Below, in pieces: positions 1-11,410 of a stretch of 64,000 bases of DNA. Below the pieces are notes generated by a model. That model had not been told where the DNA came from. It worked only from the letters and a program-made list of their open reading frames with translations, and did no database searches. The stretch covers positions 36,025,999-36,089,998 of the forward strand of contig NC_054084.1 of the NCBI RefSeq assembly GCF_017562075.2, given 5' to 3'. The translations under genes were made by a program, and so were the position numbers. Source of the stretch: Anopheles merus. Its lineage: Eukaryota; Arthropoda; Insecta; Diptera; Culicidae. Every line of letters begins with the position of its first letter. Within the stretch, counting starts at the first letter, position 1.

Positions 1-1265
1 GCCCCGGGTCGTGATGGACAATCGATAACTGGACCACGTGGCTTGATCGGACCGCCCGGAGCGCCAGGCCTTCCCGGTGCGGACGGTTTACCTGGAGCAA
101 CAGGTGTAAAGGTAACGTTACCATTGCTTTAACAAGTTCCCTCCTACAATGTAAATTTACTTGTAACAGGGAGAGCGCGGCGCACCAGGACCAAGAGGTG
201 AAGATGGAGTTGGATACCCTGGAGAACCGGGTCCAAGAGGACCGAAAGGAGAGCCTGGTAGTGCTAGGGCTGGTGCAGGTGTAGCAGGACCTCCCGGACT
301 GCCCGGACTGCAAGGAAATGACGGTGCAAAGGGAGAGAAGGGAGAATCCGGTACCAGAGGACTCCCAGGCACTCAAGGACTGCCGGGCATTCCCGGTGCC
401 CCAGGCCTACCAGGTCCTCCGGGTGCTCCCGGTGATGGTTCAGGAGGAGGTGGCGGCGGGGGAGGAAGATACTTCGAAAACTTCATGTCCTACGGCCATC
501 GAGGACCTACGGGTTATACCGGATTGCCCGGAGAGAGGGGCGCCGGTGGTCTGCGAGGTCCAGAGGGTGCTCCAGGCGTACCAGGTCCTCCAGGTGTGGA
601 TGGTGCTCCAGGACCTCAGGGAATACCGGGCCTACCGGGACAAACCGGACCTCCGGGTGTTCCAGGTGTCCCCGGCCGTACCTACACTGAGGCAGAAGTA
701 AGCGACATCTGTCGGGCAGTGCTACGAGATCACATTGCCGAACTGACGGAGGGATTAATTGGACCTCCTGGGCCACCGGGAGTTTCCCGTCCGGGCAAAC
801 CTGGTACTCCGGGACGTCCGGGCGAGAAGGGCGAGCGTGGATTCCCCGGTTTCACCGGTGATAGGGGCATCCCGGGAGAACAGGGAGCGCCAGGCGTTGC
901 CGGACCACCGGGAGAGCGTGGAGAACCGGGCATTCCGGGCGAGAATGGGCGTGACGGTGTTGGCTACGTTGGTCCGCAAGGTCCGGTCGGTCCCCCCGGA
1001 CCGCCAGGAGATTCCGTGATAGGGCCACCAGGTCGGGCAGGTGAACGTGGAGAGCCTGGTAAAGCAGGTAAGTTACAGATCGTACGTTATACGAGATGAT
1101 TTGCAGGGCATCAATGCATGCTTCGTTCTTTTCCACACAGGTCATCCAGGCGTTCGTGGAGCACCGGGTGTTCCTGGCGTTTGCCCCAACGATTGCTACA
1201 TGGCGGCAGCGGCAGCGGCTCAGAACTTCCGCACCAACCAGCAAACTAAAGGACCCAACTATTAG
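1..1265 (+). CDS. Non-fibrillar (FACIT-like) collagen alpha chain, 3' end
   Basis: This is the C-terminal part of an extracellular-matrix collagen; the gene begins left of the window. Three exons are visible: 1-111, 170-1067 and 1141-1265, joined by short GT-AG introns, the frame staying open across both. The protein is mostly Gly-X-Y repeats broken by two non-collagenous stretches. One is a poly-Gly segment followed by RYFENFMSYG (about 449-500). The other is about 30 residues containing EVSDICRAVLRDHIAEL (about 679-760), which looks like a helical trimerisation segment with one Cys. The triple helix ends at GVPGVCPNDCYM, a CxxxC motif at the end of the helix, then an Ala run and a short tail ending KGPNY. 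FACIT collagens also carry two Cys at the COL1/NC1 junction, hence the tentative class. There is no fibrillar C-propeptide, no collagen IV NC1 domain and no endostatin domain. The exact orthologue was not identified. Confidence 0.85.
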
Positions 1266-1308
1266 CCCGAATGTAGCAATTAGCCGAGATGCTGCTAAGC
1301 AAAAAATC

Positions 1309-1314
1309 AATAAA
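1309..1314 (+). terminator. Polyadenylation signal of the collagen gene
   Basis: A canonical AATAAA lies 44 bases after the collagen stop codon, implying a very short 3' UTR. Confidence 0.6.
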
Positions 1315-4300
1315 GTCTTCTTGCATTTCAATTTAATGGGAGAGCCATTACTATAAAACATAAAAAGAATCTTGAAGCTGTTTAATGCAGATATCTTGTA
1401 TTGCAAGATGCATACTTTAAGGGGAAATTCTATGCATACTTGAAGGCAATTACCTGTAAACCTGAAAACGAGAACACAATTTCACCGCTCCATAAATCAG
1501 GACAAAAGATATTTAAAAAGCAGTAGACTTCCACCCCATTACCACCCAATAAACTAATACTATAATCGATCCATAATGAATACTCTCAGCGGCATGATAA
1601 TTTTCCAGTGCCGTCGTTGTGTTTGCATGTCACCGTTACGGTAACTAACTGTCTACTTATCAATGGGCCCCGATAATAGCGGCAAAGCAGCATAATTATT
1701 CATTCAACACTTTCATATCACCATCATTACATTCCATCAAACTAATGGCGTAGTACACAGTGTGTGCGGTTGGTTGAGTCCTGGGCGCGACAGGAACAAA
1801 GTACAAAAACACATTCCCGTCCCGTCAATCCCTTATTTTCTCTGCATGCGACACACAACTGCTGCCCAAAGTTCCCTTCTCCTTAGAAATTCTCTCTGAC
1901 ATACACACACCCACACTAAGCCCATGTCCCTAAGCGGTACATTACATGTGGCGTGGCGTGTTAGCGAGGGCACGTCGAGTCGAGCGGAGTCAAACAATCG
2001 CGAAGTTTATCTCGCCATTTTCCTTATGTTTTCCGCTCAGGAAGTGAAATGTTTTTCACTTTGCTGAGCCGACCACCTTCTCCTGCTCGGTTTGCTTCCC
2101 AGGCCGCCTTCCCGAACGCCTTCGATCTCGTGTGTACAAAGCATGCGATGTCAAAGAGAAGAGTGTTGCGCTTGCGTTTTTTTTTTTTGTTGCCGTTGTG
2201 CTCTCTTTCTTGCAACAGCCATTATTACAACCGAATCGGCCACTACGTACCACACCCTTTTAGCGCTGTAAGGAAGAGGTAAAGGCTTTCCGCTTTACTG
2301 TTGTGGAGCTTTGCGCAAAGCGGAAGCACAAGGGGACGGCACACAGCGACGACGACATGGACCGTTGTAGCAGATGCTGTGACTTGGCTGTCTTTTACAT
2401 CGACTTTAACTTGCCCAGTACTTTATCCTTGTCGCATCTCCCGACCAGAGTGCGCTAGTGCTCGGTACTTACGATTTTCTTTTCTTACCGCACACTTCTT
2501 CCCGTTCCCCAGCCCGTCTGGACGGTTGTGCGTACTGGTACCATGCAAACGCGATATTGAGCATACTGGTGCTGGTCTGAGCCTACACAGTGTTTGCTGC
2601 GAGGAATCTTTCTATTACATGGCGATAGGCATACCCGACACAGCGCACAGCTTCTCCAGTTTGCATTATTTCCTAACATTTCCCTCTCCCCTTTTCGTGT
2701 TACAAAAAAGCTCCCCCATCCCTTTCTTCCGGTTGCTTACCCCCGGTTGCACGCAGGGACTTTTCTTCGGCCCTGCCCGTACAATAACACCATACCCCTG
2801 TGCAAACCGTCCCGCTAAGCAAAAAGAACGCAGCGTCGTGCAAAGGCGACCGGGCTTTTAGAGAATCGCTTTTATCTCAAGAAAACGGTTCCCATTTTCC
2901 GGATGAACCATTTACGCCATGTCGGGCACGACAGTCAGAAGATGACACCGAAGGAAAGGAACAAGCACGGCACGAGTAAAACGGTTTCGGGAGAGCAGTA
3001 CGGATGGCGTGTGCAGTTGGCTCCGGAGAGAGTAAGAGATAGAAGAAAGAAAAGCATCGAAAAAAAATACATACAGCAGTACAACGGCAAATTATGCACG
3101 ATGGTGTGGCGTATGTGGTGCGGCCGGAAAACCCACCGACACCATTAAGACCGACAACACCACCACTAACACCTCGCGCAATAGATGCAATAAACAATAA
3201 ATATTACAGTCTCATTTCTGGCTAATGCCATCTGGAGGTGGAATGTTTTTATTACAATTTGTTTTTTCGTCTGTAAATGAAAACAGATAAAGAAAATTTA
3301 GCCATTTTTTTCCCCACCATTGCCTTAATTGTAACCTAGTATTATTGGGATGTGTCTCAATTTTATCACACATTTATTTTAAACCAGGTAAATTAAAAAC
3401 GTGTAAAAAATGTGTAAAAACGATTCAAATGTTTTAGAAAACTTCGAACAGGTAAGACTTAAAAAACGAACTAGCGTTGTACAGGTTACATAACTTCAGG
3501 CGCACTGCCTTTTACCAATTCGATCAAGTAAACGCCTAAAAGTATGCATGTTTCTAAAAAAATCTGTCTCGATGTTTATTACGCAACACTTTGACGAATT
3601 TATGCGTCCGACCCGCTGTCACTTTATTTTCGCTCACGAAGGTTTTCTATACTTCAGCCCTATCGTTATGCGTCCCAAATGTAAACCCTCCCTTCGTTCG
3701 TTCGCTTAAAAATGCAGAAGCACATTAAACCAAGGACATCGTGCTCATACAATATTCGTAATTGAATAATTAAACACCCACAAGGTACCGTGTCCGTGCA
3801 CGATTTTCCACTAGCACCAAATATTGGCCCAATCTCACGTATCATTCCACGGTGTTTTTTTCTTTTTCTCCCAAAAATAATCACCCCTCCTTTGGTGGTA
3901 AAATGCCAACTAGATGCCCCATCCCTCCGTTTGTGAGGGTCCAATCTCAAACATACCTGATTAAATTCATCCATTTTCCCATCCAAGCTCCGGTACACCG
4001 CTTGTTATCGTTCGCGCGTCGCATTAATTCATAAACCGAACCCTTCATCAATAAGTCATGGCAAAAAGGGTTCGCGTCTTCGGTCCCCGACGCTCTGTCT
4101 GAAAATCTGATCCCTTCCCTGTCCGGCACGTTCTCAAGCACGGATTCCGTGTCAGGTATATCGATAGAGTGGGAGAGGCAGGCAAAGGTAAGCGGCCGTA
4201 TGCCAGCTAAATGGAACCGAAATGGTATCCACGTGCCATAGAGAAAATTTCACCGTTTACCTCCTTCAATCACCGTCACATAAAATATTCTATTAAAAAT

Positions 4301-7300
4301 CAAACTCCTACAGGATGCCTTTCCCGTTTCCACCGCCGAGGACGCTCTGTAAACGGTTCAAGCAAGGTCACGAATACCGTTGCCGTGTCAGCAATCGTAA
4401 AGAAGAAGAGTGTTTTCTCTTCAAATTGAAAACCAAACTTTTCATCCCTTCAAACTGTTGTTTGGTACCGCCGAACAAACAGGATCCCCCTCCCTCCAGA
4501 CATCCTCTTTTTGTCCAGACGCTCAGGGTATCAGATCCGGCACTATCGGATCCTCTTCCAAATATGAAACCATAAATAAGTCAAATCCCATAATTCATGA
4601 CCCGTGGGACAGTGGAACCAGCATGTTTCGTCTTGCGGAGGTCACTTTGAGCGAGCGTCGGAAAATCTCAGCTCATATACCTATGGATATGTCTGAGTAT
4701 GTGTGTGTGAGTATATGTGAACACCCTATCCAATAGATACGTCTGGATTCGCCATTCTCCACATCTCGATCCCCTCAGCATTGTTTAGCTGATAGACGAC
4801 AAAAATTATCGATTATCACTCTCATCGGTATGCGGAGCGTGGCAGCAATATGAGCACATTCTGCCGGAGTTTAAAACTGTGGAATATGGTATTTCTGCAA
4901 TGGAGCACCGACAACAGCAGCAACAACAAAACATCTCGGGTCAAAACGACAAACTTTTCATCCACCATAAAACAGTTTTCCCCGGCCTTGTCCAACAAAC
5001 TGTGGCCGATTTCAAGCCGAAACATAAAACCCAAACCGCCGAAGGAACGAGAGAAAGAACCTTTGGCGATACACAACACAATAACGAAACCCTATAGCCA
5101 CTGCCGCAACAACGCATCACTCCAACGCCTTCCCCACACTGTATCGGCTGTTATGGGGCTGGCCGGGCCGGGCGTGAACCTCTCGCAGTCGTTTAGCCGC
5201 CATTGCACGTAAGCCAACCGGTCCCTTAACCTAATGTGGCTAAATTTTACAAGCTTAGCTCGTCACCACGAAATTCAATCTTCCTGTCCATATTGTACGC
5301 CCGTCCGCCCGTGACTGACGCATCAGCTGAGTTCGTCAGCTTGTCTGTGCCGCCCGTTTGCGGCGGCTATACCGAACTACGGCCCGTTCGAGTGGCGACC
5401 GGTGACAACGGTGCCGACACGACAGGCAATCGCACATTTTGCCCTGTATGGGTGGAACATACGACAAGAAAAAGTGATGATTTTTATGCGTTAGTTTTTT
5501 CTTTGCTCTCTGAAATGGGAAAGATGAGCTACAAACTCTAATGGAATACGTTAAATAGTGTTGAGACAATGTTACCCTTTTTGATCGCAGCTTTTGTTTT
5601 TTTTTTGTTTATTGAACTGTTACAGCAAACAAAAATTTAAAAAACCAAGCACAAATATCATGCTAAACATTAATTGAATCTGTAATTCTTATTAACTATT
5701 AAGATTTAAAACTTTTATGTTCAGTCAGAATCATATCAAATAATTTATTAAGTGACTAAAACCACCCCCCGTACTTGAAAAATTACACGAAAATTTGTGA
5801 TATTTTGGCTGGAAATCACGAGACTCGACTGACGCGCAAATTTGAGATACGCGGTATTTTGCGGCTGTTTTCGGTCCCCAGTAACCGTGTATCTCGGGGA
5901 CCGTCTGTACTTTGCATTGCCAAGTTATAATTTATCCTAAAAATATGCAATCTACATAGCATTTACTTACTCAACATTTTAAATGAAATTATTGCCAATA
6001 TTTCGTATGCTTTAGTTCTTACAGTATTACTAAAACAACTTTGTTGGCATGATACATCCCTCAAACGTTTTAAGTTACACACTTTGGCATCATAAATTTG
6101 TTTAACTTGCACATTTTGCTACTTTCGTCTTGTTTTCGCTATTTTAATAAGATTTTACTACACCTCTTACAGATACAATCCCGCAATGCCACGTGGACAG
6201 AGCTGGTACATCGAATAAAAGCTCCGAACAGCGGTCCAACTCTAAAGCACGCACCATTCACAGCACACCGATTCAACTGAGGCCAACATACCCGAAATCG
6301 CCATGTAATGTAGGGCACACGGGCAACATGGACAACGCTTAATGAGCGGCCGCACGCTGTATTTCGTCATGTTTTCGGAAGCACGTTTTCCAACACAGCA
6401 CACAAACACAAAACGCCCAAAAACCGTCCACAAAAACCTACCCCATCATTACGCGACATTTACAGCATCATCTTCAGCACAACGAGTTAAAGTCAGACCA
6501 CCAGCTCGTCTGGTAGCATACTCCTGCTCCCTGTACATCCATAACCTCACCAACCCATTGATGGTGGGTGGCATCGTGACGTTTGTCTTTGCCTCGCCCG
6601 GGGTAGGACGCACCCCCCCGGGTTTTTATGATGCTTGGGTGGAGGAATTTTTACGCGCATACACAATGAGCGCCAATGTGGAGTGGAATTTTTAATTGAA
6701 TTTCAACACAACACGAGTGAGCTTTTTCAACTCCCTCCCAAAGTTTTCTGCCTGGAATGTGAAACATAACATCCAACAAACTAGCAGGCCAATATACTAG
6801 ACGCATTTGCAGCCACTTTTTTCACGAGCTCTTCCCATGTGCTTTTATACACAAGGATCCGTTGTAAAAGTTATTTTACAAAAATAACAGATTAGCCATA
6901 TTTGCTGCGTAAAGTAAATAAAAGAGTAAAGAAACATAACTATTTCACTACACTTAACTAGACCCAGGATCTACACGTCATCTTCAGACGCTCCGTTAAG
7001 ATCGTCTTCCCATCGGTCGCCCTTCTTCGACTTCCGAGTCACGCTTCCGCACGTCGGCCGCACATTAACGCACGGCTGGTTATTGATTTTCAATTCTCAT
7101 CATGACACTCGATGTTACGCACTAATGCTTTCACCGCTCCCGGCCAAAACAACGGTTTTATGGGGCCAATTTACGAATTCATCATTTGCTGAATGATTAT
7201 TATAGCCAATTGTGAAATGGGGTTTAGTTGGATTTGAATTGAACGCGCGAGCGATGCCGCAAGGGAAATGAGCGTGCGCGCGCTCGCGCCCCAGTTCCTC

Positions 7301-10300
7301 GATCAAGCGATGTTAATTATTACGGCAATACGATACTTCGATAAATTGCTCGCCCCGCTGACCGGAAATTGATTGCTGGGGATTGTGTCAAAGCTTCACA
7401 TCACGGCGCGAAAGGGGTGTTGTTCTCTCGTTTTTCTCGCTGCCCTCCGCGCTCCGTCGGCTCTTTCTGTCTCTTTCTCGTGTAGCAGATTGGGCGCTAT
7501 TGAATAATAATGGCACCATTAGCGTCTCGACAAAGCCGCGGCCCGCCTAAAATGTGCTTTATTATGCAGAAGCAATCAATGCGGAAGCCGACACGGCCCG
7601 CCAGTTTTAAGCTAGGAAAAATCGCTAGAAAATTCATAACCCTCGTTTTGGTGCAATTAAATTACCATACGAATCGCTTGCCCGTCATTACTATTTCAAT
7701 CAGCGTGTGTGTGAGTTTATGAGCAAGGATTTTCCAATCCCACCGGAAGAAGGATTTAGAGGCATTATAGAAAGTTAACTTCAATGTTTAAGCAAATTTC
7801 TATAAATTAAAAACAATCTGAAAACCGTCTGATGTTTTGACATTACCGTTTTGTAAATAATCTACAGCTTTGCCTACCTTTAGACGCATTTTAAAATAAT
7901 TTTGATGATTTTTTTTTATTGTACATCATTTCAGCAAAAAAAGAACATCGCAATGCCCGTTTCATGCTCCAGACACACTGGAAGATAAAAACGGGCGGCC
8001 ACAAAAGCAGCTTCATTAGTTTTGCCCTGTTTTGCTTTACTGTGTACTCCCTCGCTCCTTGCTCTACTTACAACAGTGTCAATTTTGCTGCAAAAGATAC
8101 TATCTAACATTCCCGTTCGTGACAGGTTCTGTTTCGCCGTGCTGCCCGACCTCGTTCCACTTCCGTTAGCAGCCCCACATTGTCCCCACCGGTAACGACA
8201 GAAGAAAGGCATCATGGAATACGGAAAATTTATTAGCCCATCTCTCCTCGCCCGTGTGCCACACTGCTTCCCTAGTTTTCCATCGGAACCTCTCCCGAGA
8301 AGGACTCCCGAGCAGCAGGACTTTTGTACTCCCGTACTGCTCTCTTTCTCTCTCTTTTTCACAGACTTTTTTCCCTCCAACTGGAATGTGTACCAAGTTC
8401 ATCCCGGGGAAAAGCCTCAACCAATGCCCCCGACGTGCCGGGGGTGCGGTTACTAGGATATACACATATTTCAAATATACTTTCCGTTCGCCGAAAACGG
8501 AGAACCCAAGTTGTCGTACCGCGGTACTCTTCCTTCAGCCGGTCCCCGTGTACCGTATGCCTTTCTTTTTGCCTTTCCTCGAATGCTCATATTTTTTTTT
8601 CTTGCTCTCAACAACACTCCTTTTGATTATTGTTGTAGTGCGCCCCATACACTTTCCAGAGTCCCTATCCCTGCCAATTCACGGACATACTAAATTCATC
8701 TTCTTACAAAATCTAGACACACATACACACACAAACACAACACCCACACAGAGAGGCAAAAAAAAGAATGAATCAAACCCCAACACGGCCCAACTTATTT
8801 CTCGAGTAAGCGATTTACTTTTGATGTTTTGCATCGGTTTCGGGGTTCATTTTTATTCTTAGCATTTTCCAGAACGGGTTTGCATTGCCCTGACTTGCGT
8901 CCCGGCCGTTGGTCGCAGTCAATTTTACAGAGGTTTCTTTCACATGCAAAGGGAAGCGCTCCGCATTCTGTTGCACACCTGTGCTTCCGAAACCGGAAGC
9001 GGCTCACAAGCCGGTGCGAAATGGTCAAACTGGCAGAAGAAAATGCCTACTCCTGCAGAAAACGGGTGGACGCAAACAGTTCCACGGAGCCCGGTGGTGG
9101 AAGGCAGGAATTAAACATTGTGTTCTTCCGCAAGAAATCAAATTCGCACTTGTAACAATGCTGAGCCGACGGCGTGCGGAAAACGGAAGCCCACGCAAAG
9201 CGTTAAACTACCGAAAATGGAGCTGACTAAGAGAAATGGAAGGTTTTTTTTTTTGTGTTGCCCTTAGCTGTTTCGTCGGTTCATAAAATACCCATTCATC
9301 CCTGGGGCCCGTTGTCCTGGTGTAGGCAAATCTTTAAAGCAACATTTTTTCTCATTCTTGACAAAGGTAGGGAAAAGAATGCCACTAGCCACGGTGCAAA
9401 GCAAAAACTTCATTACAATATGGCCCTTTTTATTCCGTTTTAAGCCTCTTCTGCAGCAAGCTTTTGATTCAAAAAGCTCTACAAAAACAAAACTTTGTGC
9501 CTTAATTTCATTATGTTGTGAAACACGACCGGATTCGTTGCTTGCTTTCTTGGGTCGGCATATTTTTTGTTTGGCTAACTTTGTTGTTCAAAACAATGTA
9601 ATACCATGAAATTTGGTCTGGCAAGAAAGCAACGGCATCACTAAATAATTAAAAGATAGAAGAAAAAAAACTTGTGCAAAGTATTTTAAGTAGATATCCA
9701 AAGATATTAAAGTCTTAAAAGGTCAATGTTGCGCTACGGATAGCATACATTTGGGCGCTTCTTTGCTTCGTAGAGAAATTAAACGTTACGAATGAATACA
9801 ATCAGCTTGATAGACAGGCTTTTTGCCCTTTTGAATCATCCCTTCAACTGCTCTGATACCTTTTCTTTACGATTTATCGCAAAAGCAATTGCAATCGTAC
9901 AGCATCAAACGCTTTTCATCGCGTTTTAATGAAAATGTGCCTCAAAACGGTGCTTTTAAGCTCACTTAATGATTGCTTCAACCATTCTGCCAACAGTACG
10001 CCGTCTTAAAAGCTCATTCACCAACACTTCTCTGCACAATTCCAAACCGCTAAGCACTTCCTTTGCCGAGCGAAATCGAACTAAGCCCTGCCGGGACCAA
10101 TAATCAAATAAGCTTCAGCAAACCGATTGACTGTAGGAGAAAAATTGATCCGATTTTTCCATTCCCCCCTGCGCTACTGTGCCGCTTTTCCGTGTGACGT
10201 AGAAAACCAGAAGAATACGTTGGATCCCTCCGTTAACAATTGCTTCCCCCAGTACTATCCGGAACGATTGCATGGTTAAGCCGAAACATCTCCCCATCAC

Positions 10301-11299
10301 AATAGAAACGAAACAAGTTTAGAGCGTATCGTTGTACACCTTCTACCGTCGCGTTTTCTTCTCTCTTGCTTTCTTGCTTTCATTGCACCACCAGGCAAGC
10401 GATCCTTTCCACACCCCGACCTCATTTATCATGCTCGGTGCCGTACGGTACGCCGTGAGGCATAAGAAGAGAGAAAAAAACCTTCCCCGAAGGAAAGGCG
10501 CCGGTGATGGTGGTGTTTTATTTTCCTTTTCACTCCACTCAAAGCAATGCTCGGGCAAAACCGGTTTGGAGCGTTCATTATTTTGCTTTGCTTTACGGAT
10601 TTTTTTAAACCCCTACAAAAGCCCGCCCCTGTGTTCGATAAGCTTCCCGGGAAAGCCTACCCTTCGTCTGCCTCTAGCCCGCACTGCCGCCGGTGGCAGA
10701 AAGACAGCACAGAGCGGCAAGCGGACGGGAGGCAGCAGTCCGAGCAGCCTTGAGGCTAAATCCAATTTACGGAGAAATTTCCGTTCGAAAGGTAATCAAA
10801 CGTTAATCTGACGCTGAAACGAGGAAGAAACTGCCGATGCCAAACCAGCCCCCTAGATCGCATGCACCGAGCATCTCGTCCTGCCAGCAGTACCTATGGG
10901 CCCCCAGCCCTTCTATAGAGCTCTTTTTATTCGCTTCTAGATGTTCTGCTTTCATTTTTTGTTGTTGTGGTACACGCTCCACGGGCAAACAATCCGGCAC
11001 CGCATGAGTAGTTGCTTGCCAATGCTGCTTAAGAAAGGTCGAAAGGGAAATCCTCCTCCTCTATCACTGGTTTAGAGACCTCCCAAGCCTGGGGGAAAGG
11101 CGGCTCTCGCTCAACAACTCCACACAGAATGTTTCTCAGAAAACAGGGCACTCAACATTCCCCAGCACCCAAGGACAGGGCAGCCCCACACCTACAAAGG
11201 TGAAGGTGTTTCGGCAAAACATGTTTCTGCACACGTACGGTAACAAACAGCTACAAAGGTAATGCTCTCGCACCGAAAGGGACGCAATGCGCTACTCAC
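1315..11299. other. Gene-poor stretch between collagen 3' end and alpha2-delta exon 3
   Basis: I see no convincing exon here on either strand. The sequence is AT-rich with many short runs of A or T and no long coding-like frame. If the alpha2-delta gene continues to the left, most of this is its third intron. It contains a palindromic repeat near 5.8 kb and one short exon-like frame on the minus strand at 6971-7075, described under findings. Small coding exons could be missed by eye. Confidence 0.5.
5755..5915. repeat. Palindromic repeat with nested inverted repeats (MITE-like)
   Basis: A perfect 8-bp inverted repeat, CGGTCCCC at 5872-5879 and GGGGACCG at 5896-5903, encloses a 16-nt loop. 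A second, overlapping inverted repeat pairs GAGATACGCGGTA (from 5844) with the complement of TAACCGTGTATCTC (ending 5895). I recall motifs of the gagatacgcgg type from dispersed Anopheles repeats, but the family and the outer ends could not be fixed. Confidence 0.4.
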
Positions 11300-11410
11300 C
11301 ATTACGGCGTTCATTTTGAAATCCATAAAGTTCTTCACTTCCGCCGCCAGCTCGCGCAGCAGCAGTATGCCATCCTTCCGGGTCACGTCCACGTCCGAGT
11401 CCTTGAAGCG
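11300..11410 (-). CDS. Voltage-gated calcium channel alpha2-delta subunit, coding exon 3
   Basis: This 37-codon exon is bounded by an acceptor (TCTCTTGCAG just above 11410) and a GTGAGT donor below 11300, both in phase 0. It reads RFKDSDVDVTRKDG followed by ILLLRELAAEVKNFMDFKM. That matches the N-terminal VWA_N region of alpha2-delta proteins, where a phrase like 'DGxxLVxxxAxxVxxxxxxKxxAVxR' precedes the von Willebrand A domain. It directly continues exon 2. The following exon, expected to encode a helix of the RIMxxAE type, was not found in the 11 kb to the left. Confidence 0.8.

Noticed and set aside
2301..2861. A 186-codon plus-strand frame beyond the collagen gene
   Set aside because: It begins at an arbitrary point, has no conserved motif, and its composition resembles the surrounding non-coding DNA.
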